DNA of 64,000 nt from Tetracentron sinense (Eukaryota; Streptophyta; Magnoliopsida; Trochodendrales; Trochodendraceae). Positions 21,961-31,975 of the stretch are shown here, piece after piece. Position 1 is the first letter of the stretch, and the number at the start of each line of letters is the position of its first letter. The notes beneath the pieces are model-generated. The model saw only the letters and a list, made by a program, of their open reading frames with translations, did not search any database and was not told the origin of the DNA. The DNA is taken from assembly GCA_015143295.1 (NCBI GenBank), contig CM026570.1, forward strand, positions 27,349,250 through 27,413,249, in the 5' to 3' direction. The position numbers and the translations under genes are program-made.

Positions 21961-24900
21961 TCATTCAATTAATTCTGGGTACTTTGCTCTGACTTCGGCT
22001 TCACGCTCCTATGTAGCTTCTTCCCGAGCATGGTGCTGCCATTGCACAAGAACCAAAGGGATTGTCTTGTTGCGAAGCACCTGATCCCTTCTATCCAAAA
22101 TCTGAACTGGCTTTTCAATCAAGGTGAGGTCCTCTCGAATTTCCAACGGTTCCAAATCTATGACATGCGAAGGGTCCGCAATGTACTTCCGAAGCATAGA
22201 CACATGGAAGACGTTGTGAACTGCGGCCATGTGAGATGGGAGAGCTACACAATAAGCAACTTCACCAACCCGTGTGATAATCTCAAAAGGCCCAACATAC
22301 CGAGGACTGAGCTTGCCTCGCTTGCCAAATCTCACGATCCCTTTGCTAGGAGATACTTTCACAAAAACTTGATACCCTACTTGAAATTCCAAGTCCCTAC
22401 AGCGTGTGTCCGCATAGCTTTTCTGGCGATCATGAGCGGCTTTCAATCGATCCCGAATGATCTTAACTGTGTTTGCAGTTTGCTCAATCAACTCCGGACC
22501 AAGTACTTTCCTTTCTCCTACCTCATCCCAATAGAGAGGAGACCTACAACTTCGCCCATACAAGGCCTCAAATGGTGCCATTTGGATACTTGCCTGATAG
22601 CTGTTATTATAGGCAAATTCAACCAAAGGCAAGTGCTCTTCCCAACTGCCTCTGAAATCCAACATACAAGCCCGAAGCATGTCTTCAATGACTTGGTTCA
22701 CTCTTTCGGTTTGTCCATCCGTCTGTGGATGAAAGGCGGTGCTGAAATCAAGTCAGGAACCCATAGCCTCCTGGAAGCTTTTCCAGAATCGTGATGTGAA
22801 TCTTGGATCCCGATCTGACACAATACTGACGGGCACTCCGTGCAACCTCACCACTTCCTTGATGTACAAAGCGGCTAACTGGCTAGAGTTGAAGGTAGTT
22901 CGGTAAGGTAAGAAGTGAGCGGACTTCGTCAAACGATCCACTACTACCCATATCGCATCTGAGCCCCTTGCCGTCTTTGGCAAGCCAACTATGAAATCCA
23001 TGGATATGTTCTCCCATTTCCACTCGGGAATCGGAAGGGACTGTAATAGGCCTGCGGGCCGCATGTGTTCTACTTTTACTTGTTGGCACACTAAGCACCG
23101 TGCCACATATTCTGCAACATCCCTCTTCATATTCCTCCACCAAAAGTGACTCTTAAGGTTCCGGTACATCTTTGTACCCCTTGGATGCACTGTGTACTTC
23201 GAACGGTGTGCTTCATCCAAAATCTCCCTCCGAAGATTTGCATTGGCTGGAACACACAGCCTTCCCTTGAATGTGATAGCACCTCAGCTAGTGAGAGAGA
23301 AGTCCTCACTACCCTTAGCAACTTCCTTGTCCCGATAAGCCAACAATTCAGCATCCGTGGCTTGGTATTCTTGGATTAAATCTATGATGTATGGCCGAAC
23401 CGTGACATTTGCCAAGATAGGACCACTGACAGAGTCATTCACACTAATGTCCAGATTTGCTAAGTCTTCAAGTAGCTTCCATTCCTGCACTAACATACAT
23501 GCTAATAACCCCGGAGGTCTTCTACTCAATGCATCAGCCACTACATTTGCTTTACCCGGGTGGTATTGAATGGTACAATCATAGTCTTTCAAAAATTCCA
23601 TCCAACGCCGTTGCCTTAGATTCAGCTCCTTTTGGGAAAAGAGATACTTGAGACTCTTGTGATCAGTGAACACATAGAACTCCACCCCATAAAGGTAATG
23701 ACGCCAAATCTTAAGTGCAAACACGACCGCCGCAAACTCTAAGTCGTGCGCGGGATAATTCTTCTCATGCTCCTTCAATTGCCTTGATGCATAGGCAATG
23801 AATTTCTTGTGCTGCATGAGTACACACCCTAGTCCAACGTGTGAGGCATCACTATACACTTCATACCCATAAGGTCCAGATGGCACAGTAAGGACAGGGG
23901 CTGTAGTAAGCCTCTTCTTCAGTTCCGTGAAACTGATCTCGCACTTATCACTCCACACAAACTTGGCGTTCTTTCTTGTCAGGTAAGTGAGCGGTGCTGC
24001 AAGGCTAGAGAAACCCTCTACGAATCTCCTGTAGTAGCCTGCCAATCCAAGAAAACTACGTATCTCAGTAACACTCTTGGGCCTCGCCCAACTCATAACT
24101 GCTTCGATCTTCTTCGGATCTACCGAGATACCTTCTGCAGACACAACGTGGCCTAGGAATGCCACTTCTTCCAACCAAACTCACACTTGCTAAGTTTGGC
24201 GTATAGCTTGTGCTCTCTTAGCATTTCCAAAGCAAGGCATAGGTCACTTGTGTGATCTTCCCGTGTCTGGGAATAGACCAAAATTTCATCAACAAATACA
24301 ATCACGCACCTATCAAGATACGGCCGGAAAACCCGGTTCATCAAGTCCATAAAGGTTGCCGGCGCGTTCGTGAGTCCAAAAGGCATCACCAAGAACTCGT
24401 AGTGTCCATACCGAGTCCTGAAAGCAGTTTTGGGAACATCTTCCACCTTAATCTTCAACTGGTGATAACCGAATTGAAGATCTATCTTCGAGAAAAATCT
24501 CGCTCCCTTCAACTGATCGAACAAGTCGTCAATCCTAGGCAATTGATACCTATTCTTTATAGTGACTTTGTTCAATTACCGGTAATCGACACACATCCGC
24601 ATCGAGCCATCTTTCTTCTTAACAAACAACACTGGGGCACCCCACGGTGAGACACTTGGTCGAATGAAGCCAAGGCTTTCTAATTCTTCCAACTGAGTCT
24701 TTAACTCTTTGAGTTCAATAGGGGCCATTCTATACGGAGCCCTGAAAACAGGAGCTGTGCCTGGTGCAAGCTCGATCATAAACTCAATCTCCCTGTCTGG
24801 AGGCAATCCTGGCAACTCCTCTGGAAATACATCCAGGAACTCACTCACAACCGGAATAGTCGATGAGTCCTTTGCCTCGGGGTTAGCGAAGCCCAACGCC

Positions 24901-25285
24901 GCAAAACGAGCAATAGATCTTCTTTTCAACCCGCGAAAGTGGAATGGTTTTCCTTCTACTGGCTTGAAGAGTACCATTTTCTCAAAGCAAGCTACATGCC
25001 CATGATGTGCTGCTAACCAATCCATTCCCAATATAACATCAAAGTCTTGGAATCCAAGGACGATGAGATCAACCGCCAACTCGTGGCTTCCAACTTGGAC
25101 CACACTATTTCTATACACTTTATCTGCCAATACCGTTTTGCCAAGAGGAGTCGAAATGGCTAACTCCGGTTCTAGCTGACTTGGCTCCCCAGAAAAGCCT
25201 TCTGAAAAACTCGGCGAGACAAACGAATGAGTAGACCCGGTATCAATCAACACTCGAGCCAAATACTCATTGACTAGTAGGGATC
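21961..25285 (-). pseudogene. Tekay copy A pol (protease to chromodomain), second exon, broken
   Basis: Starts after the proposed intron. Protease D-T-G-S at 25244-25233; reverse transcriptase about 24830-24150 with F-V-D-E at 24296-24285 in place of xxDD; RNase H about 23890-23680 (Y-S-D-A-S); integrase zinc region about 23210-23080; core with S-D-R-D-P-R-F and T-D-G-Q-T-E-R; GPY/F; and chromodomain ending at 21961. Breaks: TAA at 24578-24576, one base lost near 24177 (copy B keeps it), TGA at 23286-23284, TGA at 22755-22753, and TAG at 22011-22009 replacing a conserved chromodomain Trp. Copy B has sense codons at the last three stop sites. The RT motif change is shared with copy B, so it is older than the array. 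Confidence 0.93.
24285..24296 (-). other. Altered RT catalytic motif F-V-D-E (copy A)
   Basis: The reverse transcriptase palm normally has two adjacent aspartates in the xxDD motif. Here the second is glutamate, read from codons TTT-GTT-GAT-GAA; copy B has the same at 18809-18798. Confidence 0.9.
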
Positions 25286-25433
25286 CTGAAATTTTAGCTA
25301 GTTACGTCAATTCAAGCCTCAACAGTGTATACACATAGGTATATATATATATATATAGCATACCAACTACGTACACAAGGAATAAAACATAACATAACAA
25401 TCACGAATAAGGAAAATAACTCCTAACGCGTAC
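25286..25433 (-). other. Probable 148-bp GT-AG intron between gag and protease
   Basis: On the minus strand the gag frame reaches CAAG and then GTACGCGTTAGG (25433), and the protease frame starts after AAAATTTCAG (25286). The splice would be phase 1, splitting a glycine codon, and puts gag and protease in one frame, with residues around the joint resembling the usual gag-protease link of Tekay/Del elements. The interval is AT-rich, contains an (AT)n run near 25343-25358 and CTAAA/TTGAC branch-point-like words. Unspliced, gag stops at 25425-25423 in a different frame from pol. Copy B lacks this region. A frameshift explanation remains possible. Confidence 0.65.
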
Positions 25434-26682
25434 CTTGCACCACATCGTCAGATGCAAGTGCATCACCCTCTGTCAAGGCAAAAACTCGCCCCTGGTTCGC
25501 CTGGCGAGACTGAGGTGTAGACCGGGTAGTCTGAGATGACGCCTGATATGATCCTGTTGGGCGTGCTGGTGGACTAATCCCCTGAGACTGGACTGGTAAA
25601 TGCCGACTGGGGCAATCCCTGATCATATGGCCCTGGCGACCACAATGAAAACATCCACCCGATGCTCTTCGGCAATCTCCTGCCGGGTGCCTTCGGCCGC
25701 ATGAAGTGCAGACCTCGTGTGTATAAGTCGGAGGGGCCGGAAGAGGAGCATACCTCATCGTCTGAGGTGCAACAGGCCGTGGGGCTGGAAGGGCCTGAGG
25801 TCGCGGTGCCTGAGGCACATACTGCCGTGGAGCTGGAGGCGCATAGGATGGCCTCATCGGTGGTGCTGGCCACGCATACTGATAAGGACCCGTCCGGGCC
25901 CACCTCTCTAGAGGTGCTGGACCACTGGATTGGCCTCTCGCCAACTCCCTCTTCTTGGACACTGTCTCTGAATTAGCCTCAACCAATAAGGCCTTGCCTA
26001 CCACCTCAGGGTAGGCAGCATGCCTGAAAATGGAAACCTTCTCCATAATCACATCATTGAGCCCTTGCTCAAATCTTCTCGCCTTCATTGCCTCAGTAGC
26101 AACCATATGAGGCACAAATCTCGACAACTCCGAGAACTTGGCCTCGTATTGTGCCACCGACATCAAACCTTGTTCAAGGTTGATGAACTCCCTCTCTTTC
26201 TTTTCCCGTGCTCCAATCGGAAAATACTTCTTATAAAAAGTGTCCTTGAACTCATCCCAAGTCCAAGGTTGACCCTGCATGGTCAATTCTCGCATCCTCA
26301 ATGCGGACAACCACCAATGGTGGGCTTCACCTTCTAGCATGAAAACTGCCCATGCTACTCTATCCTCCTCTGTAGGTGAGAGGACCGCAAAGATCTTCTC
26401 CATCTGGAGGATCCATGCCTCCGCAGCAAGAGGGTCCACACTCCCATGGAATGATGGAGGCCTCAATCTCCTGAATGCCTCAACTCCAGCTGTACGATGT
26501 ACTGGAGCTGCGGGCGGTGGAGTAGGTGCCGCCGACGATGGTATAGCTTGTCGAGCCGCCAGTATGGCGAGTGTCTCAGCAATAGAGCCTAAGACCTGAG
26601 AGAGGTCCGGCTGCTCATCTTCATCCCGTGAAGAAGAGGAAGCTCTGGTATGTGGTCCATGACCCCGTGTTCCCCGCCTCAT
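25423..26682 (-). CDS. Tekay copy A gag, intact open frame
   Basis: A 419-codon open frame from ATG 26682, the only long uninterrupted retroelement gene here. It encodes a capsid/nucleocapsid polyprotein that packages element RNA in cytoplasmic particles. The N-terminus is rich in Arg and Ser; a retrotransposon gag core (W-I-L-Q-M-E-K...W-W, Y-F-P near residues 85-205) follows; then a long Pro/Ala/Tyr linker and two cysteine modules near residues 330-365, a partial C-x2-C-x4-H-like one and a canonical CCHC knuckle (C-F-H-C-G-R-Q-G-H). If the proposed intron is removed, the frame leaves gag two codons early and continues into protease; if retained, gag ends at 25423. This could allow two products from one transcript. 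Whether it is expressed is unknown. Confidence 0.85.
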   Translation of the reverse strand: MRRGTRGHGPHTRASSSSRDEDEQPDLSQVLGSIAETLAILAARQAIPSSAAPTPPPAAPVHRTAGVEAFRRLRPPSFHGSVDPLAAEAWILQMEKIFAVLSPTEEDRVAWAVFMLEGEAHHWWLSALRMRELTMQGQPWTWDEFKDTFYKKYFPIGAREKKEREFINLEQGLMSVAQYEAKFSELSRFVPHMVATEAMKARRFEQGLNDVIMEKVSIFRHAAYPEVVGKALLVEANSETVSKKRELARGQSSGPAPLERWARTGPYQYAWPAPPMRPSYAPPAPRQYVPQAPRPQALPAPRPVAPQTMRYAPLPAPPTYTHEVCTSCGRRHPAGDCRRASGGCFHCGRQGHMIRDCPSRHLPVQSQGISPPARPTGSYQASSQTTRSTPQSRQANQGRVFALTEGDALASDDVVQGTR

Positions 26683-27025
26683 GACTAAAGTCCTGAGAAC
26701 AATAGCACCACATGAGTCTCGCTTGAAACCACAACTTATTTCAATGCCATTTCACAATAATTCAATTGGTATTAGTTGTATAGTACTAATATACATCACA
26801 TCAAGCCATCAGAGTATTCATCACATTATACTTATACTTTAGTGTTCTAGCGTACCTAGGACCGTACTTGGTTAAAGCAACCACTTTAGACTAAGACTAA
26901 AGTTTAGTCTCACACTTGGATCAAGACTCTCTTCCGACTTACTTTCTTCCTAACTTGTTCCTGACACTTGCTCTTGTCAAGCCGTGGTATAAGATTCTAA
27001 GTGACCCTAGAGACCTAAAGCCTAA
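26683..27025 (-). other. Tekay copy A leader
   Basis: About 340 bp between the primer site and gag. The part nearest the LTR is kept in copy B; the copy B deletion starts at CAAG 26802-26805. No gene. Confidence 0.85.
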
Positions 27026-27037
27026 GCTCTGATACCA
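27026..27037 (-). promoter_or_regulatory. Tekay copy A primer-binding site
   Basis: TGGTATCAGAGC on the minus strand, four bases from the 5' LTR end, complementary to initiator-Met tRNA. Confidence 0.95.
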
Positions 27038-27472
27038 CTTCTGTCGCGACCCAAAACCCACCCTACGAGTTAGAGTGAACTTTGGACGACTAATCATGGC
27101 TTACATGACTTGCTTGACAAACCAACCTGCAAAAACCCACAGAGCATATACAATAGAGGACATTATAGCGGAAACATGACCATAAAGCACAGCGGAAGTC
27201 TACCAAGCCTCTATGTATATACATACGTAAATCCAAGTTTATACAAAAAGTAATCAAAAGAAAGTGCGGACATGCCCGCCAGAATACATAAATCTGACTC
27301 TCATCTCACCGACAGCTAATCCACTCAGAATCTAATCACCACCTACTGATAACCCTCTACGGGAGGTTCCTCCAAAGGCTCCTCGACGTACTCCTCTTCC
27401 ACCCATGGACCAGGAGCACAAACATCAAATGGAGCAGCAGCTCCCTCAGAACCTACCGACATAAGAAGTACG

Positions 27473-27493
27473 GCTGAGCATGGAATACTCAGC
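27473..27493 (-). promoter_or_regulatory. Conserved LTR stem-loop
   Basis: GCTGAG-CATGGAATA-CTCAGC in the copy A 5' LTR. Confidence 0.55.
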
Positions 27494-28689
27494 GGGTACT
27501 AAATACTAACCAACAATTATAGCATAGAAATGGCAATACATGATCAGGAGCAATTTATATATGTCAAACGGAAACAATTCATATCATACAAGGAAGTAAA
27601 GTAGTTTATAATCATGCTTGTAATTCGTAGAAAGCCGATAAATCCTCTTGAAAACATTGTGCACTTGACTTGACTTGAAATATCTTTTCGTACTTGAAAG
27701 CTTGTCGTGTTTGTCTTGCTTGATTCTTGTATATTGTGTCATGTCATGCATGTCGTGCGTGCTTGCTTGTGATCATGTAACTTGTGAGATGCACTTGTGA
27801 GATGTCTTGAGAGGGAAGGGAGACCCTTCTTTATGCAATGCACTTGCGAGGGAAGGGAGACCCTTCTTCATGATATGTATGTACTTGCGAGGGAAGGGAG
27901 GCCCTTCTTCATGATATGCACTTGTGAGTGAGGGGAGACCCCTCGTGAAATGTTGGTTCTTGTCTTCTTGTGAAAAGCGAGGTAAAACATATCATAGGAT
28001 ATGTCCCACCTCTAACTATGTTCTTGAAAACCTCGATAAATCATGTCATGCATGCCGTGCTCGTGGGAACCGTGTTCATACTTGCATTTAAATTTCATCA
28101 AACATGGTGTGTTCATTATGGATTTACCCTACAACATGCTTTTCTAGGTGGGTTTACTCACATCATAAAGGTGTGTTTATTATGGATATAATGCCCTTCC
28201 CATTTTAATCATCACAACACAACCCTTGGCATCCAATCGCCCATTCCATCTCCATTCACCATTCCCATTCACCATTCACAACCCATCTCATAATACATGT
28301 GTAAATAAAGAAAATAAAGAGAAATGAAGGGGAAAGAAGAACTATAACTAGGAGGGTAGCAAGAAGTACCGACCTTGAAGAAATGGGGAAGAAACCCTCT
28401 TTCCAAATGACTGTGAGTTGCTGCCCTAGCTTGGATCGCGAGCTCCACAATGCCTGAACCGAAATCTTGAAGAAAACGGGCTTGAGGATGATCTAGGGTT
28501 TCAAACCCTTTGATTTCTCTCCAAAATGGAAACCCTAGGTTGGAATCGCCTCCCCCCCTTCTCCTATTCTCTCAAACTCTCTAAGTGTTGAGAATGAGCC
28601 CTAAAGGCTCGGGTTAAACTCTTAAGGTAAGAGTGAACTGACAAAAGACCATAACACCCTTACTAATTTTCCGTAAAAACACGAGTGTC

Positions 28690-29010
28690 GAACTCGTTGT
28701 GCTGTGAACAGTGCCAACTCGTGGTGCTGTGAACAGTGCCAACTCGTTGTGCTGTGAACAGTGCCAACTCGTGGTGCTGTGAAGGGTGCCGAACCCGTTG
28801 TCGTTGTGTTGTGCATAGTGCTTAGCACGTTGTGCCGTGAATAGTGCCGAACCCGTGGTGCTGTGAAGGGTGCCGAACCCGTTGTCGTTGTGTTGTGCAT
28901 AGTGCTGAGCACGTTGTGCCGTGAACAGTGCCGAACCCGTGGTGCTGTGAACAGTGCTACTCGTCGTGCCATGAATAGTGCTGAACACGTTGTCCGTTGT
29001 CTCATGCACC
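28690..29010 (+). repeat. 26-bp GTGCTGTGAACAGTGCC array, copy A 5' LTR
   Basis: Third version of the array, again with a different arrangement of AACTCGTTG and GAACCCGTG units. Open frames across it on both strands are repeat artefacts. Confidence 0.9.
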
Positions 29011-29457
29011 ACGTGCCCGTTGTTGTAGTACAACGCACTCGTTGTTGTTGCACAACGTACCCGTTGTTGTTGCACAATGGATGCACGACGTATACGTTAT
29101 CAGAGCTCGAGCTACGATCTCAGAGTACGACGTCAGAGCACGTCCTTAGTGCATAACCGAGCTACGTCCTCAGCGCATAGCCGAGCTACGTCCTCAGCGC
29201 ATAGCCGAGCTACGTCCTTAGTGCATAACCGAGCTGCGATTGCCTACAGGTCCAGACTGTTTTGGCCATATCTTTTGACTCGTTCGTCCGATTTTGACGA
29301 TTCAACTTGCGTTGGGCTCGTACTTCGAAAAGGAACATTTCTGACATTTCGAAATTCCCAATTTCTGCTTTATTTATTAATTATACCTCTTTAAAGGCAA
29401 AATGACAACGAAAGTGCCATGTATTAAGCATGAAAAAGTCTGGGGCTCTACAGATTT

Positions 29458-30930
29458 GAAGCCCATGATGAGGGGAAAATTTTGGGCTTGACATGGGCAC
29501 CGGGGGATGCTTGATATGGGCCCCATAGTGTGCCAAAGTGTCACTGTTCAACAATCACATAAAATAATGAATGTCGGTAGTCTGGTTGCCGACATTCTGG
29601 AACCGTTTGGTTTTTGGTATTTTAACCCTAGTTAGGCTTAACCACAGGTCTTGGTGCCTTCAGGTAAGTTGTAGGGGAGACCCAAGGGATCCTAACCCTG
29701 GCTTTGGATTGGGCCAAAAGGTGTTTAGGTGGGGCCCACGAGCCCTAAAACAGAGGGGTTCAGGGGTGTCGGTACTGAGTTTATTGACACCCTGTATTTT
29801 TCTAGAATTCAAATCCTCTAGGGCTGTAACCTGAGGGACACCAGGGGTTCCCCCATGATGTGGAGGACCCCCAGAAGCCTATGAGGCCTTTGGAAAGCTG
29901 TTATACCCATACGGGAGGTTCCCCACACCTATGAAGGTGGGAGAGACCTCCCTATGGTGGGTTTTATCTTCAAACAACAAGAAAAGTCCCCTGGAATGGA
30001 CCAGGGGCTCACAAATGGTGTGAAAGCAGAAAAAAAGGGGTAGGGGGAAGACCTACCCTGCTGGAGCTTTGGTGCACGCGGTGGAGCTTGTTGGTGGCTT
30101 GTGGAGGTGCTGCAATCGGTGGTGGTGCTGCTACCGGAGCTGGAGGTTTGTGGAGTTGCTAGGGCTCTCTGGGATGCCTGGGAAGGGATTGAGGGCTGGA
30201 TTTTTGAACAGGGCTTTGCGTATGGTTCTTGGAGTGGGTTTACAGGCTGTGGGGGGTCTGCCATTTATAGGGGAGGTCCAAGGGACACTCAAGGCATTTG
30301 TACAGAGGTTGGAGGGGGCCATCATGGAGTGGAGAGGGGTGTACAGGCCGGAGAGGCGTGGTTGTAGGCGTGCGCTATGTGTGCAGGGAGGTGGTTGCAC
30401 TACAGAAGAGAAAACTAGGGACGTCAGTAATCTGATTACCGACATCCCCCAGCCTTCGAAAATCAGGGGTGTCGGTAATTGGATTACCGACATCCTTGGG
30501 CTTTAACCAAAAGGTTAGGCGCAGGCTATGCACGCAGTACTGGTTGAGTGTTTTTGAATTGTTGGGCCCTTTCTTGGGCCCAAACTGAGGCTTTTGGGTT
30601 TTCTAGGGCTTTGAGGACCTAGGGTTTAAGCCCTAAGGGCCTAGGGCTTGGACCTAGGGTTTGATCCTATACTAGGGTTTGCTAGGGTTTTGACTAGGCT
30701 AGGCTAGGCTAGGCTTAACTAGGGTTAGGTTAGGGTTACACCTAGGGTTAGGTTCTAGGGTTTGGATAGGGCTTGGGTTCACCTAGGTCTTGTACTAGGG
30801 TTTAGTCTAGGGTTAAAATCTAGGGTTAGGCTAGGGTTGATTCCTAGGGTCAAGGGCCTTGGATGGGGACTAACCAAGGTTAAGGGATTTAATCATGGTT
30901 AGCTAGGGGTGTAAAAATTGGGTGCTTACA
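29458..30930 (+). mobile_element. Tat-like solo LTR, right part
   Basis: Continues the LTR after the Tekay array. It has three GTCGGTAAT/ATTACCGAC palindromes (29574, 30421, 30468), a GC-rich tract around 30060-30400 and an irregular CTAGGGTTT block (30600-30860), and ends GTGTAAAAATTGGGTG, CTTACA. Open frames on both strands around 29929-30506 overlap each other, match nothing recognised and have no supporting context. Confidence 0.78.
29574..30492 (+). repeat. Repeated GTCGGTAATC/GATTACCGAC palindromes
   Basis: Imperfect palindromes at about 29574-29596, 30421-30445 and 30468-30492, each reading ATGTCGGTAAT...ATTACCGACAT with variable centre; a decayed fourth is at 11246-11268 across the Tekay insertion. 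Each could form a 9-10-bp hairpin. Confidence 0.7.
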
Positions 30931-30935
30931 CCTTC

Positions 30936-31803
30936 CAAAAACGTTATCCCTAATGGGCCTTGGAGATTAATATACTATCTAACTCATAGCCCATTGTACA
31001 TCATCCGGGTTTCCATGACATTTGATTAAGCCATGAGAAACTTTTTCTCATGTAAAACATTTTGAGAAATACTTTTATTATGTATAATATATTTTAATAA
31101 AAATATATTTCATACTTGTTTGATTTTAAAATCATCTGCGCAAGATTTAAGCTTAATCGACCGTCTTTCCTGGAACTTGGATAATCTCTCAATTTAATGA
31201 GCATGAATTTCTTGTTTGAAATTCATCATGACTCGAAGAACTTTCGGATTATCCAACTATCACCTTATCGTAGTCCCTCAGGTAGAGAGTACTTAGGTGG
31301 AATCAAAATAATCAGATCACTGCTTAGTTATAAATGAACTCATCAGATCTAAGGATCATCGAAACTGTTCAATGTGAATGAGAGACCAACTATTTGATAG
31401 TATGTTTATGCAAGAGGTTTCTCATTACATGCAATCAGTCAGTGTACATTTAAGCACCCATATGCTAATGTGTAGTCTCCACTACAATAGTTTGAGATAA
31501 AACTACATCTCAACCATTGAGAACATCTTAGCATTGTGGCAGCCATATAAGTGAAGTGCCCAACTTCACCCATAGCTGTGACTATATGAGGAACTGGAAA
31601 GCTATATCTACCTATGGTAGTCTGATACCTATCTCATAGCTTCCCTACAATATATCCTATGGACCTTTGTTGATATCTCATATTGTATAGATCATGGTCA
31701 ATTACCCATTATGAATTCACAATAGATAAAGAAGATGTCTCTATTAATCTAATTAATAAGAATCTTACAATCTAGATGACTTTTCTAGGCATTATGTCTA
31801 ACA
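30936..31803 (-). mobile_element. Copia-2 3' LTR, piece 3 (proximal end)
   Basis: Matches 42370-43233 of the 5' LTR and ends with TGTTAGACATAATGCC (minus strand) next to the polypurine tract. This end keeps the TG that the 5' LTR has lost. Confidence 0.93.
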
Positions 31804-31819
31804 ATCTCCCACTTGCCCT
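31804..31819 (-). promoter_or_regulatory. Copia-2 polypurine tract
   Basis: AGGGCAAGTGGGAGAT on the minus strand directly before the 3' LTR, one base different from the Copia-1 tract. Confidence 0.88.
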
Positions 31820-31975
31820 ATAAGTCACTGTGACATAGATTTCAATCTCATACTATCTAAGTGTGTTACAAGTACTTTATCTGATAAAGCTTTAGTCATC
31901 GGGTCAGCAACATTAAGTTGAGACTTGATCTTTGTAAGAAAGATGTCTTGCCTCTCAATAATCTCAATAATGAGA

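Larger units (their letters stand above)
11357..29452 (-). mobile_element. Tekay/Del chromovirus array: LTR-internal B-LTR-internal A-LTR
   Basis: Three LTRs in the same orientation with two internal regions. LTRs: 27042-29452, 19275-21860, and 11357-16373 (holding a 2.45-kb solo LTR). Each runs TGTAGAGCCCC...GTCGCGACA on the minus strand. The entire block is bounded by a single duplication GATTT (11352-11356 and 29453-29457), and none is recognised at the inner LTRs. The middle LTR serves as 3' LTR of copy A and 5' LTR of copy B. This fits unequal recombination between homologous elements after one insertion. The chromodomain at the pol C-terminus and the domain order place it with Tekay/Del Ty3 elements. 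Confidence 0.92.
27042..29452 (-). mobile_element. Tekay copy A 5' LTR
   Basis: 2411 bp, TGTAGAGCCCC at 29452 to GTCGCGACA at 27042. It is shorter than the middle LTR mainly because of a deletion of about 175 bp near 28092 (middle LTR 20326-20500), bounded by short AT-rich matches. It contains the same repeat blocks and stem-loop. The outer edge abuts the GATTT duplication. Confidence 0.93.
9994..30930 (+). mobile_element. Tat-like solo LTR, split by the Tekay array
   Basis: Starts TGTGAATAAGGATTTCG, ends GGGTGCTTACA, and is flanked by CCTTC on both sides (9989-9993, 30931-30935). The uninterrupted target is seen in the Copia-2 5' LTR near 42350-42375. After removing the Tekay insertion (11357-29452 plus one GATTT) it is about 2.8 kb with no coding domain, so it is a solo LTR. 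Its 3' end resembles 5737-6055. Assignment to a Tat-like Ty3 lineage is inference. Confidence 0.82.

Noticed and set aside
30069..30506. Open frames on both strands in a GC-rich stretch
   Set aside because: They overlap antisense to each other, have no recognisable domain and lie inside a solo LTR bounded by a target duplication.
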